DNA from: Legionella busanensis
GTDB lineage: Bacteria > Pseudomonadota > Gammaproteobacteria > Legionellales > Legionellaceae
Reading direction: 5' to 3'
Assembly: GCF_900461525.1 (NCBI RefSeq)
Contig: NZ_UGOD01000001.1
Coordinates: 342,501-406,500 of the forward strand
Length of the DNA stretch: 64,000 nt
The notes under the pieces were generated by a model. The model was not told where the DNA came from and ran no database searches. It worked only from the letters and a program-made list of their open reading frames with translations. The position numbers were made by a program, and so were the translations under genes. Shown here in pieces: positions 1-10,355 of this stretch. Within the stretch, counting starts at the first letter, position 1, and the number at the start of each line of letters is the position of its first letter.

Positions 1-522
<522 letters not shown>

Positions 523-623
523 TAACCTGAAGTGCTGTAAACAAGCAACTGACGGCTTAGGTCACACATAAATGCTTGTGACTCGTTAATCTTTACCAGG
601 CTGTTAATCAGCCTTACCGGTTT

Positions 624-740
624 TCCTGGCGACCATAGCGGTTTGGAACCACCTGACTCCATCTCGAACTCAGTAGTGAAACAGACCAGCGCCAATGATA
701 GTGTGGGGTTTCCCCATGTGAAAGTAGGTCATCGCCAGGG
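624..740 (+). rRNA. rrf: 5S rRNA
   Basis: About 117 bases with the terminal helix CCTGGCG/CGCCAGG, the conserved CGAACTCAGTAGTGAAAC segment and the GTGTGGGG/CCCCATGTG arm. It follows the 23S gene after about 100 bases, the usual order of a bacterial rRNA operon. Exact ends are inferred from the terminal helix. Confidence 0.95.
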
Positions 741-749
741 CTTTATTAG

Positions 750-777
750 TTGTAATTATAGAGAAAAAAGTTATAAT
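750..777 (+). promoter_or_regulatory. Promoter of the first tRNA-Thr gene
   Basis: TTGTAA (750-755), a 16-base spacer and a perfect TATAAT (772-777) lie 21 bases before the tRNA. A weak hairpin (TAGAGAA/TTCTCTA) overlaps it. This suggests the tRNA has its own start as well as any read-through from the rRNA operon. Confidence 0.6.
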
Positions 778-797
778 ACTTCTCTATTAAAAAATAT

Positions 798-873
<76 letters not shown>

Positions 874-884
874 TATGAAAGTAT

Positions 885-915
885 AAGCGTGCTTTAGTTT
901 ATGCACGCTTTTTTT
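885..915 (+). terminator. Rho-independent terminator after tRNA-Thr(TGT)
   Basis: Perfect 8-bp stem AAGCGTGC/GCACGCTT (885-892 with 903-910) followed by a T run. It probably ends both rRNA read-through and the tRNA-Thr transcript. Confidence 0.9.
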
Positions 916-1044
916 ATGGCTTTTGTTTTAGTAGTAAATACTCCAAAGCAATTAAGATCATGAAAAAACTGTAGAATTTGAAAAGCAGTCAGTGATCAGA
1001 CCACAACTGTCTTTTAGTTTAAGCTAGTCCTCACACTATTGTAC

Positions 1045-1073
1045 TTGACATTAGTCTTTACGTGAAAGAAAAT
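1045..1073 (+). promoter_or_regulatory. Candidate promoter of the tRNA-tufB unit
   Basis: A perfect TTGACA (1045-1050) is followed after 17 bases by GAAAAT (1068-1073), a 4-of-6 match to the -10 box, just before tRNA-Tyr. The -35 box is convincing and the -10 box is only fair. Confidence 0.5.
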
Positions 1074-1085
1074 GGCGTTCATTTT

Positions 1086-1170
<85 letters not shown>

Positions 1171-1192
1171 GTTATGAAGAAGTAATAGACAA

Positions 1193-1266
1193 GCGGGTGT
1201 AGTTCAATGGTAGAACTTCAGCCTTCCAAGCTGATAGCGTGGGTTCGATTCCCATCACCCGCTCCA
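1193..1266 (+). tRNA. glyT: tRNA-Gly (anticodon TCC)
   Basis: 74-base cloverleaf, acceptor GCGGGTG/CACCCGC, discriminator T, encoded CCA, anticodon loop CTTCCAA giving TCC. It lies 22 bases after tRNA-Tyr, probably on the same transcript. Confidence 0.97.
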
Positions 1267-1308
1267 AATTTGTTTGTCAAAACTTCAAACCCAGTCTGAT
1301 GCTTGCAG

Positions 1309-1384
<76 letters not shown>

Positions 1385-1416
1385 TAATTATGAACTTTCT
1401 AAGGGGAGATTTTCCG

Positions 1417-2607
1417 ATGGCGAAGGAAAAGTTTGAACGTAAGAAGCCACACGTGAATGTGGGAACGATTGGTCACGTAGACCATGGTAAGACGACGCTG
1501 ACAGCAGCGATTACAACGATTATGGCAAAGAAGTTTGGTGGGACAGCAAAAGCCTATGATCAAATTGACGCGGCACCAGAAGAGCGTGAGCGTGGTATTA
1601 CGATTTCTACTGCGCATGTTGAATATGAATCAGCAAGTCGCCACTATGCACACGTAGATTGTCCAGGGCATGCGGATTATGTAAAGAACATGATTACAGG
1701 TGCGGCTCAAATGGACGGTGCAATTTTGGTTGTTTCTGCAGCCGATGGTCCTATGCCACAAACACGCGAGCACATTTTATTATCACGTCAAGTTGGTGTA
1801 CCTTACATTGTTGTTTTCTTAAACAAAGCAGACATGGTTGATGATGCTGAGTTATTAGAGCTTGTTGAGATGGAAGTTCGTGACTTATTAAGCAGCTATG
1901 AGTTTCCTGGTGATGATATTCCAATTGTTGTTGGTTCAGCGTTAAAAGCGCTTGAAGGTGATACCAGTGAGATTGGTGTTGCAGCGATTGAGAAGCTTGT
2001 TGATACAATGGATTCTTATATTCCTGAGCCTGTGCGTAACATTGATAAAAGTTTCTTGTTACCCATTGAAGATGTGTTTTCAATTTCAGGACGTGGCACA
2101 GTTGTTACCGGTCGAATTGAGAGCGGTATTGTTAAAGTGGGTGAAGAAGTTGAGATTGTTGGTATTCGAGATACCACCAAAACCACTTGTACAGGTGTTG
2201 AGATGTTCCGTAAATTACTTGACGAAGGTCGTGCAGGTGATAACGTGGGTATCTTATTACGTGGTACAAAACGTGATGAAGTTGAGCGTGGTCAGGTGTT
2301 AGCAAAACCAGGTACTATCAAGCCTCATACTAAGTTTGAAGCTGAAGTATATGTGCTTTCAAAAGATGAAGGTGGTCGTCATACACCATTTTTCAATGGC
2401 TACCGCCCACAGTTTTACTTCAGAACTACAGACGTAACAGGTTCTTGTGACCTGCCTGAAGGTGTGGAAATGGTTATGCCAGGTGATAACGTTCAATTGA
2501 CTGTACATCTGCACTCTCCCATTGCAATGGATGAGGGATTACGCTTCGCAATTCGTGAAGGTGGTCGTACTGTCGGGGCCGGTGTCGTTGCAAAAATTAT
2601 TGAGTAA
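1417..2607 (+). CDS. tufB: Elongation factor Tu, copy B
   Basis: GTPase that delivers aminoacyl-tRNA to the ribosome; cytoplasmic. 396 residues against 394 in E. coli. The P-loop GHVDHGKT is at residues 19-26, DCPGHAD follows at about 80-86 and NKAD at about 135-138. The ATG at 1417 is chosen because AAGGGGAG (1401-1408) sits at proper distance and the protein begins [10 protein letters not shown]; an upstream in-frame start would run through the tRNA-Thr gene. It differs from tufA (17796-18986) by one coding base that I could see: G1637 gives Ser74 where tufA has Asn. The stop is TAA here and TGA in tufA. Such identity implies recent gene conversion. Confidence 0.98.
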   Translation: MAKEKFERKKPHVNVGTIGHVDHGKTTLTAAITTIMAKKFGGTAKAYDQIDAAPEERERGITISTAHVEYESASRHYAHVDCPGHADYVKNMITGAAQMDGAILVVSAADGPMPQTREHILLSRQVGVPYIVVFLNKADMVDDAELLELVEMEVRDLLSSYEFPGDDIPIVVGSALKALEGDTSEIGVAAIEKLVDTMDSYIPEPVRNIDKSFLLPIEDVFSISGRGTVVTGRIESGIVKVGEEVEIVGIRDTTKTTCTGVEMFRKLLDEGRAGDNVGILLRGTKRDEVERGQVLAKPGTIKPHTKFEAEVYVLSKDEGGRHTPFFNGYRPQFYFRTTDVTGSCDLPEGVEMVMPGDNVQLTVHLHSPIAMDEGLRFAIREGGRTVGAGVVAKIIE

Positions 2608-2614
2608 GTATGCG

Positions 2615-2642
2615 GAATGTGAGATAGTAACGTCTCACATTC
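2615..2642 (+). other. Hairpin between tufB and tRNA-Trp
   Basis: Perfect 10-bp inverted repeat GAATGTGAGA/TCTCACATTC with an 8-base loop, starting 7 bases after the tufB stop. There is no T run, so it is more likely a 3' stability or processing element than a terminator. It separates the tufB message from tRNA-Trp. Confidence 0.6.
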
Positions 2643-2659
2643 AATTGTGTTGTTAAGTT

Positions 2660-2735
2660 AGGCCAGTAGCTCAATTGGCAGAGCGGCGGTCTCCAAAACC
2701 GCAGGTTGGGGGTTCGATTCCCTCCTGGCCTGCCA
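2660..2735 (+). tRNA. trpT: tRNA-Trp (anticodon CCA)
   Basis: 76-base cloverleaf, acceptor AGGCCAG/CTGGCCT, discriminator G, encoded CCA, anticodon loop CTCCAAA giving CCA. It stands 14 bases before secE, so its processing probably frees the secE-nusG message. Confidence 0.97.
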
Positions 2736-2749
2736 AAAACCATAAAAGT

Positions 2750-3121
2750 ATGAAAAATTCAGCAAATTCTAAAAGTAATTTTAAAGACATTGGTTTGTGG
2801 GCAGGAGTAGCAATAGTAACGATTGCTGCATTTCTGTGTACTTATTATTTTAACTTTTCAGCACCTATTAAGGCTATCGTCTGGATCGCCTGGTTTGTAT
2901 TAGCTGCTCTTCTAGCCTATTTTACTACTATAGGGCATCAAGTTTTTGCTTTCGCTATGGAAGCCAAAGTTGAATTGCTAAAAGTAGTATGGCCTACACG
3001 CCAGGAAACTATCCAAACTACATCAATCGTTATGATTATGGTTGCTGTAACAGGTTTTATTCTTTGGGCAATTGATTCTGGTATGATGTGGGCAATTGCT
3101 AAAATAACTCATTTAGGTTGA
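2750..3121 (+). CDS. secE: Preprotein translocase subunit SecE
   Basis: Small inner-membrane subunit that clamps SecY in the SecYEG channel. 123 residues, close to the 127 of E. coli. Three hydrophobic segments (about 18-35, 40-61 and 94-112), then the amphipathic region and the family signature VVWPTRQET just before the last membrane segment. The ATG at 2750 is used because any longer frame enters tRNA-Trp; its ribosome site is weak. The stop lies 5 bases before nusG, the usual secE-nusG pair. Confidence 0.95.
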   Translation: MKNSANSKSNFKDIGLWAGVAIVTIAAFLCTYYFNFSAPIKAIVWIAWFVLAALLAYFTTIGHQVFAFAMEAKVELLKVVWPTRQETIQTTSIVMIMVAVTGFILWAIDSGMMWAIAKITHLG

Positions 3122-3126
3122 TAAAC

Positions 3127-3672
3127 GTGGAAGAGCAGAAATCAAAACAGTGGTATGTAGTTCATGCCTATTCAGGTTACGAAAACTTTGTTATGCGTGA
3201 GATAAGAGCGCGTGCCGAGCAGCATGAAATGCAAGATAAAATAGGCGAAGTCGTTGTTCCTTCTGAAGAAGTAGTTGAAATGCGTGCTGGTCAAAAACGT
3301 AAAAGTACCCGCAAATTTTATCCTGGCTACGTACTAGTAAATATGATCATGGATGATAAGACATGGCATATGATTCGTAAAATTCCTCGTGTTTTAGGTT
3401 TTATTGGTGGGACAGGCCAAACACCAACACCTATATCTGATAAAGAAGCGCGTGCTATACTTCAACGTATTGAAGATGGTGTTACTAAACCTAGACCTAA
3501 GATTCTCTTTGAACCAGGCGAAGTTATACGTGTTAAAGAAGGCCCATTTGTTGACTTTAATGGTGTAGTTGAAGAAGTTAACTATGAAAAGAATAGGCTG
3601 CGAGTTGCAGTTCTTATTTTTGGCCGTTCAACGCCTGTAGAACTAGAATTTAGTCAAGTAGAAAAAACTTAA
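3127..3672 (+). CDS. nusG: Transcription termination/antitermination protein NusG
   Basis: Binds RNA polymerase and links it to Rho or to ribosomal S10. From GTG 3127 the protein has 181 residues, exactly the E. coli length, and begins [23 protein letters not shown] at 3118 in frame would overlap secE and add three residues; GTG is preferred by length. The NGN domain occupies about 1-120 and the KOW domain about 125-178 ([19 protein letters not shown]). Confidence 0.96.
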   Translation: MEEQKSKQWYVVHAYSGYENFVMREIRARAEQHEMQDKIGEVVVPSEEVVEMRAGQKRKSTRKFYPGYVLVNMIMDDKTWHMIRKIPRVLGFIGGTGQTPTPISDKEARAILQRIEDGVTKPRPKILFEPGEVIRVKEGPFVDFNGVVEEVNYEKNRLRVAVLIFGRSTPVELEFSQVEKT

Positions 3673-3746
3673 TTTAATTTCTTAAATTTTTTAAACCTAT
3701 TTAATTTTACTTAGCTAGCTTACTCAAAAGGTTGGTTAAATAATTT

Positions 3747-3776
3747 TTGAATAGGTTTAATATATTGTGATATAAT
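3747..3776 (+). promoter_or_regulatory. Promoter of the rplKAJL-rpoBC unit
   Basis: TTGAAT (3747-3752), 18-base spacer, and TATAAT (3771-3776) with an extended -10 TG (TGATATAAT, 3768-3776). It lies 80 bases before rplK in a 183-base gap after nusG. Confidence 0.75.
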
Positions 3777-3797
3777 ACTGCATTTTGTAATCGGGGA

Positions 3798-3827
3798 GCT
3801 TAGGTACTTATTTTAGAGTTACTAAGC
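3798..3827 (+). promoter_or_regulatory. Leader hairpin before rplK, possible L1 control site
   Basis: GCTTAG (3798-3803) can pair with CTAAGC (3822-3827) in the 5' leader of rplK. In E. coli, L1 represses this operon by binding a leader structure that imitates its 23S site. That this hairpin is the L1 site is inferred from position only. Confidence 0.35.
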
Positions 3828-3855
3828 GTTAATTAACCCATCAATGGAGTCCTAA

Positions 3856-4290
3856 ATGGCTAAAAAAGTAGAAGCATATATTAAATTGCAGATCCCTGCA
3901 GGTAAGGCAAATCCAAGTCCACCAGTTGGTCCCGCTTTAGGTCAGCGTGGTGTTAATATTATGGAATTTTGTAAAGCTTTTAATGCTGCAACTCAAAATT
4001 TAGAAGCTGGTTTGCCTACACCTGTTGTAATAACAGTCTATAATGATAGAAGTTTCACCTTTGTAACAAAAACTCCTCCAGCATCTGTTCTAATTAAGAA
4101 AGCTGCCGGTATTCAAAGTGGTAGTGGAAACCCAAATACTAAAAAAGTGGGTAAGATTACGCGTGCCCAAGCGGAAGAAATTGCCAAAACAAAAGAACCA
4201 GATCTTACAGCAGCGTCATTAGAGGCAGCAGTTCAATGTGTTATCGGAACTGCTAGGAGTATGGGTGTTGAAGTCGAAGGTGTGGAGTAA
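3856..4290 (+). CDS. rplK: Ribosomal protein L11
   Basis: Protein of the GTPase-associated centre of the large subunit. 144 residues (E. coli 142). Characteristic start [20 protein letters not shown] and [17 protein letters not shown] near residues 22-38; C-terminal rRNA-binding domain with [18 protein letters not shown] at 3846-3849 gives the start. First gene after the promoter at 3747, six bases before rplA. Confidence 0.98.
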   Translation: MAKKVEAYIKLQIPAGKANPSPPVGPALGQRGVNIMEFCKAFNAATQNLEAGLPTPVVITVYNDRSFTFVTKTPPASVLIKKAAGIQSGSGNPNTKKVGKITRAQAEEIAKTKEPDLTAASLEAAVQCVIGTARSMGVEVEGVE

Positions 4291-4296
4291 TTTATT

Positions 4297-4992
4297 ATGG
4301 CTAAATTAAGCAAAAAGCAGCAAAAAATACGCGAAAAAGTTAAGACAAATTACCTTTATCCTGCTCCTGAAGCGATTGATATTATTAAAGAATTTGCCAG
4401 TTCAAAGTTTGAAGAGAGCGTTGATATTAGCGTTAATCTAGGTGTTGATCCTCGTAAATCGGATCAAGTTGTACGTACTTCAACTAACTTGCCAAAAGGT
4501 ACAGGCAAGAAAGTTAGAGTTGCCGTATTTGCCCAAGGTGATAATGCTAAAAAAGCAAAAGATGCTGGCGCTGATATAGTCGGCTTTGAAGATTTAGCTG
4601 ATCAGATTAAAGCAGGTGAATTAGATTTCGATGTAGTTATTGCAACACCAGATGCTATGCGTATCGTTGGCCAATTAGGTCAAATTTTAGGGCCAAGAGG
4701 CTTGATGCCAAATCCTAAAGTCGGCACTGTAACGATGAACGTTGAAGCTGCGGTTACTGATGCAAAAGCTGGTCAGGTTCGTTATCGTACCGATAAAAAT
4801 GGTATAATTCATTGTACAGTAGGTAAAGTTCATTTTTCAGCAGAAGATTTAATAGAAAATATTGCTGCCTTAATCGCTGACTTAAAGAAAGCAAAACCTG
4901 CTTCGTCAAAAGGCGTTTATCTTAAGAAAATTACACTTTCATCTACCATGGGGCCTGGGTTACCTATTGATCTTGCATCAATACCTGTGTAA
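4297..4992 (+). CDS. rplA: Ribosomal protein L1
   Basis: Protein of the L1 stalk, contacting E-site tRNA; also translational repressor of its own operon in E. coli. 231 residues (E. coli 234). Recognised by [16 protein letters not shown] and [14 protein letters not shown]. Follows rplK closely; a 182-base structured leader separates it from rplJ. Confidence 0.98.
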   Translation: MAKLSKKQQKIREKVKTNYLYPAPEAIDIIKEFASSKFEESVDISVNLGVDPRKSDQVVRTSTNLPKGTGKKVRVAVFAQGDNAKKAKDAGADIVGFEDLADQIKAGELDFDVVIATPDAMRIVGQLGQILGPRGLMPNPKVGTVTMNVEAAVTDAKAGQVRYRTDKNGIIHCTVGKVHFSAEDLIENIAALIADLKKAKPASSKGVYLKKITLSSTMGPGLPIDLASIPV

Positions 4993-4999
4993 CATACAA

Positions 5000-5160
5000 C
5001 GCCCTTAAATCCGCTTTCACGGCATAGACATGGTTCGATGCCGTCGAAGACCGCAGGTGCTAGTATTTAGCTTAATCTCCTGCGCAGACGGTGAACCGGC
5101 TTTGGTATTTACCTTAGACGGCCACCATAACTGTCAAATCATTTTTGATTTGAACAACTA
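5000..5160 (+). ncRNA. L10 leader, autoregulatory mRNA structure of rplJL
   Basis: The 182-base gap between rplA and rplJ is GC-richer and structured, unlike other gaps here. It contains GACCGCAGG at about 5049-5057 with facing GC-rich strands around 5010-5110, the arrangement of the kink-turn leader bound by the L10(L12)4 complex in other gammaproteobacteria. A small hairpin CAAATCA/TGATTTG (5135-5152) stands just before the rplJ ribosome site. The assignment rests on position and resemblance; ends are approximate. Confidence 0.75.
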
Positions 5161-5174
5161 AGGAGGTCATTAAC

Positions 5175-5705
5175 GTGACGATAACTTTAGCTGCAAAAAA
5201 GGCCGTTGTTGAAGAGGTAACAGAAGTTGCTTCTAAAGCTGTATCGGCTGTAGTTGCTGATTATCGCGGTTTGACTGTGAATCAAATGACTCAATTACGA
5301 ACGGAAGCTCGAAAGTCAGGTGTGTATTTACGTGTTGTTCGTAACACGCTTACTCGCCGTGCTTTCGAAAACACTCAGTTCTCTTGCCTAAGCGATAAAT
5401 TGGTTGGTCCTTTATTTATAGCACTTTCGCTAGAGGCCCCAAGCGATGCGGCACGTTTGCTAAAAGAGTTCGTAAAGACATTTGAAAAGCTTGAAATCAA
5501 AGCATTATCTGTAGGTGGGAAAGTCTATGAACCAGCTCAACTTGAAGCGGTCGCTAGCTTACCTACACGTGATGAAGCATTAGCTAAGCTAATGTATGTG
5601 ATGAAAGCACCAGTAGAGAAATTTGTTCGTACTCTTGCAGAACCTCATGCCAAGTTGGTGAGAACAATCGCTGCAATTAAAGATCAAAAAGAACAAACTG
5701 CATAA
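5175..5705 (+). CDS. rplJ: Ribosomal protein L10
   Basis: Base of the L7/L12 stalk; with L12 it represses its own translation through the leader at 5000-5160. 176 residues from GTG 5175 (E. coli 165), the extra length being mostly C-terminal. AAGGAGG at about 5159-5165 is a strong ribosome site. Typical VVADYRGLTVNQMTQLR and VVRNTLTRRA motifs in the N-terminal rRNA-binding domain. Confidence 0.97.
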   Translation: MTITLAAKKAVVEEVTEVASKAVSAVVADYRGLTVNQMTQLRTEARKSGVYLRVVRNTLTRRAFENTQFSCLSDKLVGPLFIALSLEAPSDAARLLKEFVKTFEKLEIKALSVGGKVYEPAQLEAVASLPTRDEALAKLMYVMKAPVEKFVRTLAEPHAKLVRTIAAIKDQKEQTA

Positions 5706-5736
5706 TCTAATATAATTTATTAACTAGGAGCTAGAA

Positions 5737-6114
5737 ATGGCTGTTTCAAAAAATGAGATTCTTGACACTATCTCAAACATGACTGTTATGGAAGTGGTAG
5801 AGCTTATCGAAGCAATGGAAGAGAAATTTAATGTTTCTGCAGCTGCTGCAGCTGTTGCTGTCGCTGGTCCTGCTGCTGCTTCTACTGCTGCTGCAGAAGA
5901 AAAAACTGAATTTAACGTAGTTATGACAAGCTTTGGTTCTAACAAAGTAGGCGTAATTAAAGTTATTCGTACTATTACAGGTCTTGGCTTAAAAGAAGCT
6001 AAAGATTTAGTTGAAGGTGCTCCATCTACTGTTAAAGAAGGGGTATCAAAAGACGAAGCTGCTGATATCAAAAAACAACTCGAAGAAGCTGGCGCTGCTG
6101 TCGAAGTTAAGTAA
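5737..6114 (+). CDS. rplL: Ribosomal protein L7/L12
   Basis: Multicopy stalk protein that recruits translational GTPases. 125 residues (E. coli 121). N-terminal dimer domain, Ala-rich flexible hinge (about 30-52), and globular C-terminal domain with [25 protein letters not shown] precedes the start. Followed by a strong hairpin before rpoB. Confidence 0.98.
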   Translation: MAVSKNEILDTISNMTVMEVVELIEAMEEKFNVSAAAAAVAVAGPAAASTAAAEEKTEFNVVMTSFGSNKVGVIKVIRTITGLGLKEAKDLVEGAPSTVKEGVSKDEAADIKKQLEEAGAAVEVK

Positions 6115-6131
6115 TATTGTTATAATTTTTC

Positions 6132-6161
6132 AAACCCAGCCATGTTTACATGGCTGGGTTT
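6132..6161 (+). terminator. Hairpin in the rplL-rpoB gap (attenuator or processing site)
   Basis: Perfect 13-bp stem AAACCCAGCCATG/CATGGCTGGGTTT (6132-6144 with 6149-6161) and a four-base loop TTTA. The following bases are only moderately T-rich, so termination should be partial. The E. coli rplL-rpoB gap likewise holds an attenuator and an RNase III site, which lowers rpoBC output relative to the ribosomal proteins. Confidence 0.75.
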
Positions 6162-6200
6162 ATCTGTTTGATATTATCAATAATTTACAGAGGAATCACC

Positions 6201-9200
6201 ATGGCCACTGCAAAAGCTACCCCTCAATACTATTCCCATGCTGAGCAAAAACGATTTCGCAAAAGCTTTGGTAGGCAGGCTGATAAAATGGCTATTCCCA
6301 ACCTGCTTGATATTCAGCTGAAATCTTATGCGGATTTTTTAAAGGCTGATTCAAATTCAAATTTATACCAGAATACAGGTCTTCATGCAGCCTTTTTATC
6401 AGTTTTCCCTATACACAGCTTTTCAGGTAACGCAAAACTCGAGTACGTAAGTTATAAGTTAGGCGAACCTGCATTTGATGTTCGTGAATGTAAATTACGT
6501 GGTTTAACTTATTCAGCACCTTTACGAGTAAAAATTAGACTTGTTGTTTTAGATAAAGATGCTCCAGGTGAGCCAAAACCAATCAAAGATATACGTGAAC
6601 AAGACGTATTTATGGGTGAAATTCCCTTAATGACTGATGTAGGTACGTTTGTAATTAATGGTACAGAGCGGGTAGTGGTTTCCCAGCTCCATCGATCTCC
6701 TGGTGTAATATTTGAGCATGATAGAGGTAAGACTCATTCATCAGGAAAATTATTATATTCAGCAAGGATTATTCCTTATCGTGGTTCATGGCTAGACTTT
6801 GAGTTTGATCCTAAAGATTGTGTTTTTGTAAGAATTGATCGCCGACGTAAGTTACCCGTTACTATTTTACTTCGTGCTTTAGGTTACGAAGTTGAAGAAA
6901 TACTGACAGAATTTTTTGAAACAACAGTTTGTACATTAAAAAATGGTGAATTTCATATTAATTTAATTCCTTCACGTTTACGTGGAGAAATTGCTTCTTT
7001 TAACATTAATGTTCCTGATACAAATGAACTAATCGTAGAACAAGGTCGTCGGATTACAGCGCGCCATATTCGATTAATGGAAAAGAGTAGTATGCAAGAT
7101 CTTGTTGTGCCACATGATTATTTAGTTGGTAAGATACTTGCAAAAAATATTATTAATACTGAGACAGGTGAAATGTTAGCGCAAGCTAATGATGAAGTAA
7201 CTTCTGAGTTGCTTGATCAGTTAGCAGAACAAGGCATTTTAACCTTCGATATGATTTACACCAATGATTTAGATCATGGTTCTTATATTTCAGATACATT
7301 AAAAATTGATCCTACTACGAATCAATTAGAAGCGTTAGTTGAAATTTATCGTATGATGCGTCCTGGTGAGCCACCTACAAAAGAAGCAGCTGAAGCTCTC
7401 TTTAAGAATTTGTTCTTCGCTGAAGATCGCTATGATCTTTCTGCCGTAGGTCGTATGAAGTTTAATCGCCGTGTTGGTCGCAAAGACGATACAGGTCCAG
7501 GTACCCTTACTAAAGAAGATATCCTTGCTGTTATTAAGACACTTATTGATATTCGTAATGGTATTGGTATGGTGGATGATATTGATCACTTAGGTAATCG
7601 CCGAGTAAGAAGTGTAGGCGAGATGGCTGAAAATCAATTTAGAGTTGGATTGGTTCGTGTAGAACGTGCCGTTAAAGAACGCTTAAGTTTGGTAGAATCA
7701 GAAAACTTAATGCCACAGGATTTAATTAATGCTAAACCTGTTTCGGCTGCTATTAAAGAATTCTTTGGCTCAAGCCAACTTTCTCAATTTATGGATCAAG
7801 TAAATCCTCTTTCTGGGGTAACACATAAACGCCGTGTTTCAGCATTAGGCCCTGGTGGTTTAACGCGTGAGCGTGCAGGTTTTGAAGTGCGTGACGTACA
7901 TACAACCCACTATGGTCGTGTATGTCCAATTGAAACCCCTGAAGGCCCGAATATCGGTTTGATTAATTCACTATCAGTTTATGCTCGTACTAATGATTAT
8001 GGCTTTATTGAAACGCCATGTCGTAAAGTGGTTGACGGACGAGTTACTGACGAAATTGAGTATTTATCAGCGATTGAAGAAGTTGATCAGTATATTGCGC
8101 AATCAACAGTAGCTGTTGATGAAAAGGGTAATATTACTGCTGATTTAGTACCATGTAGACATCAGAATGAGTTTTCATTAACTACCCCTGATAAAATTAA
8201 CTATATGGATGTTTCACCTAAGCAGATTGTATCCGTAGCTGCCTCATTAATTCCTTTCCTTGAGCATGATGACGCGAACCGAGCTTTGATGGGTTCAAAT
8301 ATGCAGCGCCAGGCTGTACCGACTTTACGCTCTGAAAAACCGCTAGTTGGGACGGGTATGGAACGCACAGTAGCTTCTGATTCTGGTGTCTCCGTAGTTG
8401 CTAAGCGGGGTGGTATTATTGATTTAGTAGATGCCTCAAGAATCGTTGTTCGTGTTAATGATGAAGAGACGAGTGCTGGCGAAACTGGCGTAGACATCTA
8501 TAATTTAACTAAGTACTTCCGTTCCAATCAGGACACTTGTATTAATCAGCGTCCAATTGTAGCGAAAGGAGATAAGATACGTCGTGGTGATGTATTGGCT
8601 GATGGCCCTTGTACAGATATGGGCGAATTGGCCTTAGGTCAAAACCTGCTTGTAGCCTTTATGCCTTGGAATGGTTATAACTTTGAGGATTCCATATTAA
8701 TTTCAGAAAGAATTGTTCAAGAGGAGCGGTTTACAACTATCCATATCGAAGAGCTAACTTGTATAGCACGTGATACCAAATTAGGTACCGAAGAAATTAC
8801 CGCGGATATCCCTAATGTTGGTGAATCGGCCTTAGCTAGCCTTGATGAATCTGGTGTTGTTTATATTGGCGCAGAAGTTAATGCCGGTGATATTTTAGTT
8901 GGTAAAGTAACACCAAAAGGTGAAACCCAGCTTACGCCAGAAGAAAAACTACTTCGTGCTATTTTCGGTGAAAAAGCGTCTGATGTAAAAGATTCTTCTC
9001 TACGAGTTCCTTCTGGTATGAATGGTACAGTAATAGATGTACAGGTATTTACGCGCGATGGTCTCGAAAAAGACGAGCGGGCGAAAAGTATTGAAGAAGA
9101 ACACTTAGCACGTGTGCGTAAGGACTTAATCGATGAGCGACGTATTCGTGAAGAAGATATCTATCATAGGGTGTTTAATTTATTGCTAAATAAATCTGCC

Positions 9201-10310
9201 ACAGGTGGCCCAAGCAATATTAAAGCAGGCACTAAAATCTCGGAAGATTACCTAAACTCAATTACTAGAGAGAAATGGTTTGATATTCGAGTTGACGATG
9301 ATGCAATAAGCCAACAACTAGAGCAACTTTCTAAGCAGCTTGAATTGTTGAGCAAAGAAATGGAAAAACGCTTTAATGATAGTCGTAAAAAAATAGTTCA
9401 AGGTGATGATTTAGCACCAGGCGTCTTAAAGATTGTTAAAGTTTACCTTGCTGTTAAACGTCGTATTCAGCCAGGTGATAAAATGGCAGGACGGCATGGA
9501 AATAAAGGGGTAATTTCAATTGTGGTCCCTGTTGAAGATATGCCTTATATGGAAGATGGTACAGCTGTAGATATTGTATTAAATCCACTTGGCGTACCTT
9601 CTCGGATGAATATTGGACAGGTTTTAGAGACTCACTTAGGTCTCGCAGCAAAAGGATTAGGTAATCGAATTGCTAACTTAATTGACGAGGAGCGTCCTCT
9701 TAAAGAGATACGCAACTTTTTAGATGAGATTTATAACCATGATGGAATGCAGCGAGTGAATTTAGACTCTTTAAATGAAAGTCAATTAAAATTGCTGGCT
9801 GATAATCTAAGAAATGGTGTACCGATGGCAACGCCGGTATTTGATGGTGCTTCAGAAGCTGAAATTAAATCGATGTTAGAACTTGCTGGCCTACCAGCTG
9901 ATGGTAAAACAACATTAATTGATGGGCGAACTGGTCGTAAATTTGATAACCCAGTAACGGTTGGTTACATGTACATGCTAAAGCTCAACCACTTAGTTGA
10001 TGACAAAATGCATGCTCGTTCTACTGGATCTTACAGCCTTGTCACCCAGCAACCATTAGGTGGAAAAGCACAATTTGGTGGTCAGCGGTTTGGGGAAATG
10101 GAAGTTTGGGCGCTTGAAGCATATGGTGCTGCTTATACGTTACAAGAAATGTTAACAGTTAAATCAGACGATGTCGGAGGACGAACTAAGATCTATAAAA
10201 ATATAGTTGATGGTGATCATCGTATGGATCCTGGAATGCCCGAATCCTTCAATGTGTTATTAAAAGAGATTCGAGCTCTAGGTATTGATATTGAATTAGA
10301 CCATGACTAA
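6201..10310 (+). CDS. rpoB: RNA polymerase beta subunit
   Basis: Catalytic core subunit. 1369 residues (E. coli 1342). The ATG at 6201 follows AGAGGA; an earlier in-frame ATG (6150) lies inside the hairpin and is rejected. The rifampicin region has [16 protein letters not shown] and [14 protein letters not shown], so the residues equal to Asp516, His526 and Ser531 of E. coli are present. The usual VHPTHYGR reads VHTTHYGR here. [10 protein letters not shown] and the C-terminal [11 protein letters not shown] and [20 protein letters not shown] elements are intact. Confidence 0.99.
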   Translation: MATAKATPQYYSHAEQKRFRKSFGRQADKMAIPNLLDIQLKSYADFLKADSNSNLYQNTGLHAAFLSVFPIHSFSGNAKLEYVSYKLGEPAFDVRECKLRGLTYSAPLRVKIRLVVLDKDAPGEPKPIKDIREQDVFMGEIPLMTDVGTFVINGTERVVVSQLHRSPGVIFEHDRGKTHSSGKLLYSARIIPYRGSWLDFEFDPKDCVFVRIDRRRKLPVTILLRALGYEVEEILTEFFETTVCTLKNGEFHINLIPSRLRGEIASFNINVPDTNELIVEQGRRITARHIRLMEKSSMQDLVVPHDYLVGKILAKNIINTETGEMLAQANDEVTSELLDQLAEQGILTFDMIYTNDLDHGSYISDTLKIDPTTNQLEALVEIYRMMRPGEPPTKEAAEALFKNLFFAEDRYDLSAVGRMKFNRRVGRKDDTGPGTLTKEDILAVIKTLIDIRNGIGMVDDIDHLGNRRVRSVGEMAENQFRVGLVRVERAVKERLSLVESENLMPQDLINAKPVSAAIKEFFGSSQLSQFMDQVNPLSGVTHKRRVSALGPGGLTRERAGFEVRDVHTTHYGRVCPIETPEGPNIGLINSLSVYARTNDYGFIETPCRKVVDGRVTDEIEYLSAIEEVDQYIAQSTVAVDEKGNITADLVPCRHQNEFSLTTPDKINYMDVSPKQIVSVAASLIPFLEHDDANRALMGSNMQRQAVPTLRSEKPLVGTGMERTVASDSGVSVVAKRGGIIDLVDASRIVVRVNDEETSAGETGVDIYNLTKYFRSNQDTCINQRPIVAKGDKIRRGDVLADGPCTDMGELALGQNLLVAFMPWNGYNFEDSILISERIVQEERFTTIHIEELTCIARDTKLGTEEITADIPNVGESALASLDESGVVYIGAEVNAGDILVGKVTPKGETQLTPEEKLLRAIFGEKASDVKDSSLRVPSGMNGTVIDVQVFTRDGLEKDERAKSIEEEHLARVRKDLIDERRIREEDIYHRVFNLLLNKSATGGPSNIKAGTKISEDYLNSITREKWFDIRVDDDAISQQLEQLSKQLELLSKEMEKRFNDSRKKIVQGDDLAPGVLKIVKVYLAVKRRIQPGDKMAGRHGNKGVISIVVPVEDMPYMEDGTAVDIVLNPLGVPSRMNIGQVLETHLGLAAKGLGNRIANLIDEERPLKEIRNFLDEIYNHDGMQRVNLDSLNESQLKLLADNLRNGVPMATPVFDGASEAEIKSMLELAGLPADGKTTLIDGRTGRKFDNPVTVGYMYMLKLNHLVDDKMHARSTGSYSLVTQQPLGGKAQFGGQRFGEMEVWALEAYGAAYTLQEMLTVKSDDVGGRTKIYKNIVDGDHRMDPGMPESFNVLLKEIRALGIDIELDHD

Positions 10311-10355
10311 TTACTCAGTGATGTATTCTGACAACTAATTTTTGGAGGCATAGAT

